The notes beneath the pieces are model-generated. The model made no database searches and had not been told where the DNA came from. It saw only the letters and a list, made by a program, of their open reading frames with translations. The translations under genes were made by a program, and so were the position numbers. A DNA stretch of 11,065 bases from an uncultured Syntrophobacteraceae bacterium (GTDB lineage: Bacteria; Desulfobacterota; Syntrophobacteria; Syntrophobacterales; Syntrophobacteraceae). The DNA lies in assembly GCA_937889795.1 (NCBI GenBank), contig CALBZH010000657.1, positions 1 through 11,065 of the forward strand, written 5' to 3'. Shown piece by piece: positions 1 to 6,665 of this stretch. Position 1 is the first letter of the stretch. Each line of letters opens with the position of its first letter.

Positions 1-908
1 TGAACAGCTTCCTCCGCATCGCCCGACCGCGCATCATCAAGATCGGCTTGGTCTCGGCCGCCGCCGCCATCTTCCTGAGCCTCATCGTTTCCTTCTGGCT
101 CACCCAGCCCATTCGGCGTCTGACCCAGTACGCTCACGACATCCGGGAAGGCCGGCGCGTGAAGCTTCCCAAGCTGGGGCGAAGCGAGCTCAACGAGATG
201 GGACAGGCCTTCGAGATGATGCGGGAAGCACTCGAGGGCAGGAAGTACGTGGAGCAGTATGTTCAGACCCTCACCCACGAAATCAAGAGTCCCCTGTCGG
301 CCATCCGAGGCGCCGCCGAGCTCATGGAGGAAACGATGCCACCCGAAATGCGCACGCGCTTCCTTTCGAACATCCGGACGGAGGCGGCCCGCATTCAGGA
401 GCTCGTGGATCGGATGCTGAAGCTCTCCGAGCTCGAGAATCGCAAAGACCTTGAAAAGGTCGAGCGCGTTTTCTTTGGAGCCTTGATCCGAACCGTGCTG
501 GAAAACAAGGAAACACTATGCTCGCAGAAAGGCCTGACGGTGACCACCTCAATCGATGAAGCGGCTTCCTTGAAAGGAGACCCGTTTCTTCTGCACCAGG
601 CTGCTTCGAACCTCATTCAGAACGCCATCGATTTCAGCCCGACCGGGGGGCGAATCCGCATTGCCGTGGAGGAGAGCGGCGGCACGATCGGTCTGATCAT
701 CGAGGACGAGGGTCCGGGAATTCCATCGTTTGCGAGGGAGCGGGTTTTCGAGAAGTTCTTCTCGCTGCAACGGCCCGACACAGGCCAAAAGAGTACCGGC
801 TTGGGGCTGAACCTCGTGCGTGAGGTGGCCGTCCTGCACGGGGGAGAGATTCGGCTGGAAGATCGGGAGGGGAAAGGGTTGAGGGCGGTTTTTCGCGTGC
901 CGGTTTGA
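1..908 (+). CDS. creC: CreC-like sensor histidine kinase, C-terminal part (cut by left edge)
   Basis: Inner-membrane sensor kinase of a two-component system; the partner response regulator (CreB in Enterobacteria) is not in the window. The frame is open from base 3, so the sensor domain lies outside and 301 residues are visible. A transmembrane helix sits near visible residues 13-35, then a HAMP linker starting at QPIRRLTQYA. The H-box LTHEIKSPLSAIRGAAEL has its phospho-acceptor His codon at 276-278. The ATPase domain shows an N-box (NLIQNAIDFSP), G1 (DEGPGIP), an F-box (FEKFFSL) and G2 (STGLGLNLV). The phrases YVEQYVQTLTHE, IRGAAEL, LENR and GQKSTGLGL closely resemble E. coli CreC as I remember it, which is stronger than generic kinase similarity. 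creD, often next to creC, does not follow: the next gene is convergent. Family assignment is firm; orthology to creC is inference. Confidence 0.9.
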   Translation, partial: NSFLRIARPRIIKIGLVSAAAAIFLSLIVSFWLTQPIRRLTQYAHDIREGRRVKLPKLGRSELNEMGQAFEMMREALEGRKYVEQYVQTLTHEIKSPLSAIRGAAELMEETMPPEMRTRFLSNIRTEAARIQELVDRMLKLSELENRKDLEKVERVFFGALIRTVLENKETLCSQKGLTVTTSIDEAASLKGDPFLLHQAASNLIQNAIDFSPTGGRIRIAVEESGGTIGLIIEDEGPGIPSFARERVFEKFFSLQRPDTGQKSTGLGLNLVREVAVLHGGEIRLEDREGKGLRAVFRVPV

Positions 909-974
909 CAAAGACTCGGTGTGACCCGCAGAACGTGAGCGACTGGTTTCAGCAAGGTCTGCGCTGCCGGCCGT

Positions 975-1581
975 TCACCTCGGCGGCTTTGGTTTCCGTT
1001 CGGGGGCGTCAGGATATCTGGGCAAGGGTCGCCGAGCCCGTTCTTTCAGCCGGGCAGCCGTCATCCGCTCCCGCAGGCCACCCTCTTTGACAAACGCCTT
1101 TTCGAGCTGCCGCAGCTGCTTGCCGAGAAGGGTGCTCGCAACCTTGATCAACCCGATGATCACGTTGGCTGCAATGGCGGGGTCTTCGTGCTCGATGCCT
1201 TTTTGGAAGGTCTCATAGCTTGCGTTCGGTGTACGGATGAGATCACCCAGGCGACGGGCGTACGGGTGGTCCCGGCTCCACTCCTCTAAGCCCCCGAATT
1301 CTCAGGAAGTCGCGATAATCCGCCAGAAGCTCCTCCAAACTTGCCCGTGCCACATTGGTGAGCTTGATTTCGCTTTCCTTGGAGGTAGCCGACGCCATGC
1401 TGCCCTCGATGATGTTCTGCTTGCCGGACCGGGCGGCCTGGACCATCTGGTCCACGGTGCGATCGCGTTTGTCGAAGAAGCGCGCACAGAAGCGGACCGT
1501 GGCATCATAGACGATCTCGGCTCGCTGGTAAGAGAGGAGCTTCTGGTAGCCGCCATGCGGAGGGATGAAGCCTTCGGGCAT
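975..1581 (-). pseudogene. four-helix-bundle protein with C-terminal suffix domain, frameshifted
   Basis: Belongs to the S23/rRNA-intervening-sequence-type four-helix-bundle family, in the longer version with a C-terminal 'suffix' domain; molecular function is unknown. Start is ATG 1581 (MPEGFIPPHGGYQKLLSYQ), preceded by GGAG with an 8-nt spacer; a GTG at 1590 is the alternative. The first frame runs through the bundle (SGKQNIIEGSMASATSKE, NVARASLEELLADYRDF) and then goes off into nonsense, stopping at 1243. The expected continuation (EEWSRDHPYARRLGDLIRT, then KGIEHEDPAIAANVI and KEGGLRERM) is in another frame down to the TGA at 975. Removing one base from the C run 1291-1295 restores a single 201-residue reading frame with IRGLEEWSRDH across the join. 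The gene is therefore broken by one inserted base, or the base is a sequencing error. It converges with creC and is flanked upstream by 9-bp repeat arrays. Confidence 0.85.
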
Positions 1582-1602
1582 GACCAGCACTCCAAAGAAT
1601 GG

Positions 1603-1638
1603 GACGAAAGGGAGATCAGGGACCTAAGCGACCGAGGG
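1603..1638. repeat. degenerate 9-bp tandem repeat, left arm (4 units)
   Basis: Four consecutive 9-mers on the plus strand: GACGAAAGG, GAGATCAGG, GACCTAAGC, GACCGAGGG. They share the loose consensus GACNTAAGS. The array starts about 20 bp upstream of the four-helix-bundle start codon. It is in the opposite orientation to the array at 1678-1707, so the two can pair. Unit boundaries are clear by eye but units 2 and 4 are degenerate. Confidence 0.6.
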
Positions 1639-1677
1639 CTGCCCCAACTTAGGAGTGATTTCCCCCTGCTCTCTTGA

Positions 1678-1707
1678 GTCCCTTATGTCGCTTAAGTCGC
1701 TTGCGTC
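1678..1707. repeat. 9-bp tandem repeat, right arm (3.3 units)
   Basis: Plus strand reads GTCCCTTAT, GTCGCTTAA, GTCGCTTGC, GTC. The reverse complement gives GACGCAAGC, GACTTAAGC, GACATAAGG, GAC, the same consensus as the 1603-1638 array. GTCGCTTAAGTC here and GACCTAAGCGAC at 1621-1632 are complementary at 11 of 12 positions. The two arrays form a long imperfect inverted repeat with about 40 bp between them. Confidence 0.7.
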
Positions 1708-1716
1708 TTCCGCCAT

Positions 1717-1741
1717 GGAAGCCGTATGCACGTCGGCTTCC
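1717..1741. terminator. strong hairpin just downstream of the SWIM gene
   Basis: Perfect 8-bp arms GGAAGCCG (1717-1724) and CGGCTTCC (1734-1741) with a 9-nt loop, beginning 6 nt after the stop codon of the minus-strand SWIM gene. Position and strength suit a transcript end or mRNA stabiliser. There is no U-tract on either strand, so it is not a canonical intrinsic terminator. It could also belong to the neighbouring repeat element. Confidence 0.5.
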
Positions 1742-1747
1742 CCTCGC

Positions 1748-3679
1748 TCACTGCTCCACAATCGGCCGGCGGTCCAGCCCATCGAGCACCTCCATGAGGC
1801 GCCTTTTGCGTGCGTGGGTACGCCGAATTCCGGTTATGTAGGCCGTCCACTCGGCATTCCGGTCTTCGTCATGAAAGACCTGACGCATCTGGCGCAAGTA
1901 AGCTCCCGCCTGCTGGTAGGCGTTGGGGTTGGTCTGAGCGATCTCTTGTTCCGCCAACCGTTTCCAAATGGCGATGGCCTCGTCAGGCTGGGTTCCGGCG
2001 ACGGCCCGGGCTACCCGGTCTTCCTGGCCGAACCCCCTTCCATAGCGGTCGCGGCTGGCAACGGCGTACCACCTCAAGACCTCGTCGGGATTGTTCTCCT
2101 CGATGTGAATGTCGATGAGCACGCGAGACAAGGGAAACTCCCTCCGATGAGGGGTGCCCAAGCGCGCCGAGCCACTTCCGAAGGACGGCCATGGCGGGCT
2201 GTCTCCCTCAATCCGGCCGGCTTCAAGGTACTGCAGGGCATTCCCCCGGACAGTCACCCAGAGGCCGATCTGGCTGGCAGCATCGCGCAGGTTCTTGTAA
2301 GACTCCAGGGAGGGACTATCGAGGAATTCCTCCGCGCGGAACATCGTAACACCTGCCCAGTCTTCACGCTCTTGAAGGATCTTAAGCCTCGATTTCCGAA
2401 GGGAGGAAGTGATCCCAGGCCAGTCTTCACGCGTGGCTTCGATCCCCGTTTGGATCCATTCTTCCGCCTCGTCCAAGGATCCGGCATCGAGGAGCCGTTT
2501 GACGAGACGCTCGTAGCTCGCCGTGATGGGCGCTTCCTTCTTGCACACGGGAATGATCTCATCCCAGCGCGCCGACTCTTCCAGAGCACGGATCACCCAG
2601 TTGCCCAACCGGTCGCGCCGGTACCGGTTCTCGAAAGGACTCTCCCCTTTTGCCCTCCGAAGCTCCTCCAACCGCGCGAGGAGGCTGTCCGCAAGCCCAC
2701 TCCACTCCTCTGTCGAGCGCCGGACATCCCAGAACACCCGGGCTCCCCGACAGAGATCGAATTCATCTTTGAGATCCGCATCGACCGCCCAGAGCATCTG
2801 GTCAACAGGCGCCATCGAAGAGAGGGGCAGCGCGCGGAAGACCACATCCAGGGCCGAAGCGATTTCATCCGCGGTTTCCCCCTCGTCTTCGCTCATCCCC
2901 ACCTGCTCGGAGCCCTTGTCCAGGAGCTCCCTGCCGAGAGCCAGGACGTCATCGGCGTGTCCTTTGTGAAGCAAAGCTTCGAGACGCTCTCTGACGCGGG
3001 AATAGTCGGGGATGGACCTTTCGTTGCTCCAGTGGCGGCTCCAGCCAGGCTCCGCGCTGAGCGCCCGGATCTCTTTGCGGATCGCATTGACGATCGTTTG
3101 CACTTCCCCGCTTGCCAGCACGGCCAGATCGTTTAGCTTTTCGCCGACGGATGAGTGGCAAGCCATCAGATCCTGAATGAGGGCGACCAATTGCTCTTTG
3201 GAGAGGCCTGCCAGGTAGGAAGCGACCGGACCAAGACCCATCTTCTGCATTGGTAGCCGGGAGGGAGAAATCCCATCTCCTTTTTCGATCTCATCCTCAA
3301 CCATCGAGGAGTCGCCGCCAACGTGCCCGATTCCCGCCAAGATCGCCAACCGTTCGTCGTCCCGGTCGCACGCCGAAGCTTCCGCTCCTGTCTTGAGGAG
3401 TTGGAGGTACTCGATGACGACGGCTACCGCATGCTTGCAGGCTGACCAGAGGTAAGGGCAACTGCAGCGCGACGTGAGGCTTCCCCCCTCCATGCCGACC
3501 ATGGTGGCATATTTGCCACCGCCTGCGACCCAGGCCAAGAGGCGGTTGTCGGGAGTTTTCGCAAGCTGCAGCACTCTCCCTGCCTTCTGATAGTCTTTCC
3601 CCCGACTGACGGTCTCGCTTCCGGCCCATTCAGTCAGGTCATCCCAAGTCAACTCACGAAATGGATCGTGATCCTCCAT
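1748..3679 (-). CDS. SWIM zinc-finger protein with long helical-repeat C-terminus
   Basis: A 643-residue protein. The N-terminal part has the usual SWIM lead-in (RGKDYQKAGRVLQL) and then a SWIM zinc finger, CxCx6CxH: Cys72, Cys74, Cys81 and His83 in CSCPYLWSACKHAV. SWIM domains bind zinc and are known in DNA-binding or protein-interaction roles. Residues from about 130 to the end are charged, tryptophan-rich and alpha-helical in character (for example DEAEEWIQTGIEATREDWPG, EAIAIWKRLAEQEI), suggesting TPR-like repeats, but I cannot delimit the units. Start ATG 3679 is chosen for GGGGAG with a 7-nt spacer; a TTG at 3694 would overlap that site. It lies 38 nt after the HD-domain gene and is probably cotranscribed with it. 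No ATPase or helicase is adjacent, so the partner is unknown. Function is not assigned beyond the domain. Confidence 0.85.
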   Translation of the reverse strand: MEDHDPFRELTWDDLTEWAGSETVSRGKDYQKAGRVLQLAKTPDNRLLAWVAGGGKYATMVGMEGGSLTSRCSCPYLWSACKHAVAVVIEYLQLLKTGAEASACDRDDERLAILAGIGHVGGDSSMVEDEIEKGDGISPSRLPMQKMGLGPVASYLAGLSKEQLVALIQDLMACHSSVGEKLNDLAVLASGEVQTIVNAIRKEIRALSAEPGWSRHWSNERSIPDYSRVRERLEALLHKGHADDVLALGRELLDKGSEQVGMSEDEGETADEIASALDVVFRALPLSSMAPVDQMLWAVDADLKDEFDLCRGARVFWDVRRSTEEWSGLADSLLARLEELRRAKGESPFENRYRRDRLGNWVIRALEESARWDEIIPVCKKEAPITASYERLVKRLLDAGSLDEAEEWIQTGIEATREDWPGITSSLRKSRLKILQEREDWAGVTMFRAEEFLDSPSLESYKNLRDAASQIGLWVTVRGNALQYLEAGRIEGDSPPWPSFGSGSARLGTPHRREFPLSRVLIDIHIEENNPDEVLRWYAVASRDRYGRGFGQEDRVARAVAGTQPDEAIAIWKRLAEQEIAQTNPNAYQQAGAYLRQMRQVFHDEDRNAEWTAYITGIRRTHARKRRLMEVLDGLDRRPIVEQ

Positions 3680-3717
3680 GAGGTCGCTCCCCAATTTGCA
3701 TCAGCTTCTTGAAGCCG

Positions 3718-4293
3718 CTAGAGATTGCCTCGCAGTCCCAGTTCTGCGGCGACCGCTTGCATGCCCACGATGGTATCCCCAATCAGCTCGTTCAGCTCCA
3801 GTCCGAGCATTGCCGCCCCCTTTTCAAGGATTGACCGATCCACCCCCGCGGCAAATGCCTTGTCTTTCCACTTCTTGCGTACACTCTTGACCGGAAGGTC
3901 CAGGATCGATCTGGAGGGGCGGACCAAAGCGGCGGCACTCACCAGGCCGGTAAGCTCATCGATGGCAAACAGGGTTTTTTCGAGGTCCGTCCGGGGCTCC
4001 ACATCCGTGCAAATGCCCCACCCGTGCGAGAGGACCGCACGGATGAGATCCGGCGGCCAGCCATGCTCTTCCAGGATTTCCGGCGCATGCCGCAGGTGAG
4101 CCTCCGGGTAACGCTCGTAGTCCACGTCGTGGATGAGGCCGACCACGCCCCATAGCTCCTCGTCCTCGCCCCGCTTCCTCGCCATGTGACGCATCACGGC
4201 TTCTACGGCCAATGCGTGCCGCCTGAGATTTTCCGAGGTGACGTACTTGGTCAGCAGCGCCCATGCATCTTCTCGCGTTGGCTTCGCGCCCAT
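3718..4293 (-). CDS. HD-domain phosphohydrolase-like protein
   Basis: A 191-residue soluble protein of the HD superfamily (metal-dependent phosphohydrolases). Metal-ligand candidates are in order: His26 (RRHALAVE), the His55-Asp56 doublet (GLIHDVDYE), His90 (VLSHGWG) and Asp112 (FAIDELTG). Length and motif order match the short stand-alone HDIG-type 'HD domain-containing protein / hydrolase' family; the substrate is unknown. Start ATG 4293 has AGGAGG about 6-7 nt upstream, and that site lies inside the last codons of cbiG. The cbiG stop (TGA 4297-4295) is 1 nt from this ATG, so translation is probably coupled. An in-frame ATG at 4320 would overlap cbiG further and has no such site. Coupling with a cobalamin gene may be meaningful or only operonic packing. 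Confidence 0.88.
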   Translation of the reverse strand: MGAKPTREDAWALLTKYVTSENLRRHALAVEAVMRHMARKRGEDEELWGVVGLIHDVDYERYPEAHLRHAPEILEEHGWPPDLIRAVLSHGWGICTDVEPRTDLEKTLFAIDELTGLVSAAALVRPSRSILDLPVKSVRKKWKDKAFAAGVDRSILEKGAAMLGLELNELIGDTIVGMQAVAAELGLRGNL

Positions 4294-4294
4294 C

Positions 4295-5398
4295 TCATCC
4301 CTCCTGGTTGAACACACCATGGCTCACTCGTGATACAGCCAAGGTCACGTTGGCGGTCTTCCGTTTGGTCACGATCAGCCGCCCATTCGAGGCGCTCCGG
4401 ATAGCCGCCGCTTCGCACACGCTGGGCACACCGACGCACTCCTCCACGCGAGCGGAAGGATTGGGGACATCCACGCCAAGCAGCTCGCTCCGGGCAAAGA
4501 ACTCGATGGATCGTTTCAGCTTCCGGGCAGCTTCAATAAGGCCGGGCTCGTCCGCTTTGAGGTCCACGCTGGCCAGGTTTCGAATCGACAGCGGAGACAG
4601 CTGCTCTTCGTGGAAAACCTGTTGTACCAGCTCCAGAATCTCCTGCATAGACGTCCCGCGGTTGCATCCCAACCCCACGACCAGATTTCGCGGGCGCAGG
4701 ATCAACCACTCGAAGCCGGCCTTTGGCCCGGTCTCAGAAACCCAGACTCCGACCGTCGGATTGTCCGTCTCCTCGAAATACTCCCCACCGTCTGCCCACA
4801 ACCGGATGCCCTGAATTCCCTGAAGGTCCGGCAAGAGTCGATGGTCCGGATCATGAATCCAAACCGCCTCTTCTTCAAGGATGGCTCGCGCGACGCGCCC
4901 GAGCACGGCCATGTTTTCGATCTCCAGGCCTTTTTCCCGCGCCATCAAATCCAGGGCGGGCTTTCCCCGCACATCCGTCGCCGTGGTGATGACGGCCTGC
5001 CCCCCCGTGATCGCTGCAACTCTCCTGGCAAGGTCGTTTGCTCCACCCAAGTGCCCCGAGAGCAGACTAATGACGAAATGCCCACGCTCATCCAGAACCA
5101 CTACGGCCGGATCCTCCGTCTTGTGGCGAGCCAAGGGCGCAATCAACCGTACGACAATCCCCGTTGCCATGACGCAAACCAAGGCCGAATGGCTGCTCCA
5201 GACCTGCGGAAACACCGCCGCCAGACGATCGAATGGCACAGCTCCCATGGCGATCGCAAACCGGTGGCGTCGGGGTACGTAGCACACACTTGGCTTCAGC
5301 ACTGCTTGGATCCCCAAGGCGAGCTCCACCCCGTGGGCGGTCACCGCGAGAATCGCCAGGGACGTGTCATCGGAAGGATTGAACTTGTTGGAAGCCAT
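4295..5398 (-). CDS. cbiG: cobalt-precorrin 5A hydrolase (CbiG)
   Basis: Cytoplasmic enzyme of anaerobic (early cobalt) cobalamin biosynthesis. It opens the delta-lactone of cobalt-precorrin 5A and releases the C20-derived two-carbon unit as acetaldehyde. The 367-residue protein shows the N-terminal region (LAILAVTAHGVELA), the conserved central part (VCVMATGIVVRLIAPL, DERGHFVISLLSGHLGGAND, AVITTATDVRG) and the C-terminal CbiG domain (LVVGLGCNRGTSMQEI, SIRNLASVDLKADEPG). Length is normal for the family. Start ATG 5398 (MASNKFN) fits the family's N-terminus. Translation could extend upstream to a TTG at 5518, but those 40 residues are arginine-rich and unlike CbiG. No good Shine-Dalgarno precedes ATG 5398. 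No other cbi gene is in the window, so this copy stands apart from the rest of the pathway. Confidence 0.93.
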   Translation of the reverse strand: MASNKFNPSDDTSLAILAVTAHGVELALGIQAVLKPSVCYVPRRHRFAIAMGAVPFDRLAAVFPQVWSSHSALVCVMATGIVVRLIAPLARHKTEDPAVVVLDERGHFVISLLSGHLGGANDLARRVAAITGGQAVITTATDVRGKPALDLMAREKGLEIENMAVLGRVARAILEEEAVWIHDPDHRLLPDLQGIQGIRLWADGGEYFEETDNPTVGVWVSETGPKAGFEWLILRPRNLVVGLGCNRGTSMQEILELVQQVFHEEQLSPLSIRNLASVDLKADEPGLIEAARKLKRSIEFFARSELLGVDVPNPSARVEECVGVPSVCEAAAIRSASNGRLIVTKRKTANVTLAVSRVSHGVFNQEG

Positions 5399-5433
5399 GA
5401 TGGCGCATCTCGTGCTGAAGGTCCGAAGACGCC

Positions 5434-5473
5434 GATCTCCGGCGCGGCACAGGCAACGTGCGTTGCCGAGATC
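5434..5473. repeat. nested inverted repeat upstream of cbiG
   Basis: An inner perfect palindrome, GGCAACG (5452-5458) and CGTTGCC (5461-5467), is separated by 2 bp. An outer pair, GATCTC (5434-5439) and GAGATC (5468-5473), encloses it with an asymmetric 12-nt insert on one side. It lies about 40-75 bp upstream of the cbiG start. It could fold as a hairpin in the cbiG leader or act as an operator for a dimeric regulator. Confidence 0.5.
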
Positions 5474-5649
5474 AGGCGAAAGAGGTCCCCGTAGAAAAAG
5501 AAAAGCCCTTGTGCCCAAACAAATCAGACATCAAGGACTGCGCCCTGTTCCGCTCGGCCCCGCCAGAACCGCTTGTCGCCATCCAATCCGACTATCCCTA
5601 TGGCCGTTACTCGCGAGCAGGGAGACCTCTGATTCCGAAGTCTGGGTCC

Positions 5650-5677
5650 TTCTATCTAATTCAGATCATGTCGTCAA
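5650..5677 (-). promoter_or_regulatory. weak candidate sigma-70-type promoter for cbiG
   Basis: On the minus strand, TTGACG (5677-5672) is followed after 16 bp by ATAGAA (5655-5650). The -35 element is good and the -10 is poor. The inverted pair ATCATG (5665-5670) / CATGAT (5686-5691) brackets the -35 element and could be an operator. If used, it would give a leader of about 245 nt. Confidence 0.25.
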
Positions 5678-5717
5678 TCACTATGCATGATTCCGGGGAT
5701 TCGTAAGGAGGGGAACG

Positions 5718-5813
5718 ATGGAAGACTTGGTGAGAGCGACGCCCGTATCCCTCAGCACCCCGTGGACCATGGCAGAGGGTTCATGGCAGGTCAATGGGTT
5801 AGAAGCCGGCTGA
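5718..5813 (+). CDS. possible 31-residue small ORF with strong ribosome binding site
   Basis: A short plus-strand ORF (ATG 5718, TGA 5811-5813) beginning MEDLVRATPVSLSTPW and ending NGLEAG. It is supported mainly by an exceptional Shine-Dalgarno, TAAGGAGGGG, 4 nt before the ATG. Its last 15 bases overlap the 3' end of the convergent kinase-like gene. It has no membrane segment and no cysteine, and I recognise no family. It may be a real small protein or leader peptide, the remnant of a gene N-terminus, or chance. It is the only plus-strand candidate in the right-hand 10 kb. Confidence 0.3.
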   Translation: MEDLVRATPVSLSTPWTMAEGSWQVNGLEAG

Positions 5814-6665
5814 CGCCTCTCGGTCGAGAGCCTCAGGAAGGGAATGAAGCAAATCTTCAATGCTCGAAGCCGGGGACGGTTTCGCGAGTAGCCCCATCAC
5901 CCTGTTGAGACGTGCGCCCAGGCAGCATGCGTGAGGGATGGGGTGCTGCGCCGCGATCAAGGCCGCCACGATACCGGTCAGGCTGTCCCCCGTGCCGCCG
6001 ATAGGCTCCATGGCTTCCACGCACGGATCACAAACCCTTTCCAGAACACCCTCCCGCGATGCCACTACGTCGCAACGGCCCTTGACCAGCAGGAAGCGGG
6101 AGGCGTCGTCATGCTCGTAAGCCCACTGGATGAGCTCCGGCACCCTATCCTCTTCCTGCAGGATAAACCCTCGGGTGTAAAAGGGATGGGGTGCAGTCTC
6201 GTCGGCAAGAAAGGCGAGCTCGCCAGCATCGGGTGTGAAGAGATCATAGCACGATGCCAGCCCACTCATCTTCGCCACATACATGTATCCCGCATCGGCG
6301 ATCAGGATGGGTTTACGTTCCAAGTCCTCCGTGCGTAGGTGAACTCTGTTGTGCCAGTCCACATCCGGCTGCAGGTAGTGGTAGACGATCAGCTCGGGCG
6401 AAAGAGTGTGGAGCCTTTCGGAAAGATGTCGGTAGACCAGGCTGGATCCATCCCCCCGCCCAATGTCGCCGCAGACCAGCGTTTGTGGAGCTTCGATTCC
6501 TAAAGCGCGGGAAGCAATGCACGCCGCGGCCAAGAGCGCAGGCGTGCCACGAGCAATGGAGACCGCGTGGTCCCCGAGGTGCAGCCGCCGGTTGCCGAGC
6601 AGGCAAGGGCCTTCGTAGAGCGGGAAGTCCTCTCGCGGCACCGTTCCTACAATCAACCAGGACAT
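5799..6665 (-). CDS. ribokinase-fold, NAD(P)HX-dehydratase-like protein of the selenium/sulfur cluster
   Basis: A 288-residue protein of the ribokinase superfamily, closest in pattern to the C-terminal (NnrD) half of YjeF. Visible motifs are FTPDAGEL (143-150), LVKG (193-196) and the nucleotide-binding GGTGDSLTGIVAALIA (223-238), with the catalytic Asp at 227. NnrD enzymes use ADP or ATP to dehydrate damaged NAD(P)H hydrate; other members phosphorylate small alcohols. The N-terminal third (MSWLIVGTVPREDFP, then YEGPCLLGNRRLHLGDHAVS) is not typical of NnrD, and the NnrE epimerase domain is absent. Start ATG 6665 overlaps the end of the DUF3343-type gene by 13 nt, implying coupling. As last gene of an operon with yedE and tusA, it probably serves sulfur or selenium handling, but the substrate is unknown and this role is inference. 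Confidence 0.75.
   Translation of the reverse strand: MSWLIVGTVPREDFPLYEGPCLLGNRRLHLGDHAVSIARGTPALLAAACIASRALGIEAPQTLVCGDIGRGDGSSLVYRHLSERLHTLSPELIVYHYLQPDVDWHNRVHLRTEDLERKPILIADAGYMYVAKMSGLASCYDLFTPDAGELAFLADETAPHPFYTRGFILQEEDRVPELIQWAYEHDDASRFLLVKGRCDVVASREGVLERVCDPCVEAMEPIGGTGDSLTGIVAALIAAQHPIPHACCLGARLNRVMGLLAKPSPASSIEDLLHSLPEALDREASAGF

Larger units (their letters stand above)
5399..5717. other. intergenic region upstream of cbiG
   Basis: Roughly 320 bp with no gene I can support firmly. It holds a nested inverted repeat (5434-5473) and a weak minus-strand promoter candidate (5650-5677). I looked for a cobalamin riboswitch, which would be natural upstream of cbiG, and did not find its conserved B12-box-like core on either strand. 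An 82-codon plus-strand ORF beginning at GTG 5458 ends at 5706, 11 nt before the small ORF at 5718. It has no Shine-Dalgarno and no recognisable similarity, so I do not call it as a gene. Confidence 0.4.

Noticed and set aside
905..1090. Plus-strand ORF overlapping the creC stop
   Set aside because: It has a rare start, no ribosome binding site and an arginine/proline-rich shadow composition, and it overlaps the four-helix suffix domain on the other strand.
1603..1707. CRISPR array
   Set aside because: The repeats are 9 bp, directly abutting and without spacers, and no cas gene is nearby.
1655..3136. 493-codon plus-strand ORF
   Set aside because: It lies antisense to the SWIM gene. Its composition is proline- and arginine-rich with no recognisable domain, whereas the minus frame has a clear SWIM finger and Shine-Dalgarno. 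It is a GC-rich shadow frame.
4295..5518. Longer cbiG starting at TTG 5518
   Set aside because: The extra 40 residues are arginine/leucine-rich and do not resemble a CbiG N-terminus. ATG 5398 fits the family.
5458..5706. 82-codon plus-strand ORF ending just before the small ORF at 5718
   Set aside because: It has a GTG start inside a palindrome, no Shine-Dalgarno and no recognised family. The amino-acid composition is plausible but not enough to call a gene.
5399..5798. Cobalamin riboswitch upstream of cbiG
   Set aside because: Expected from the gene's role and the long gap, but I find no B12-box-like conserved core on either strand. A covariance-model search would settle it.
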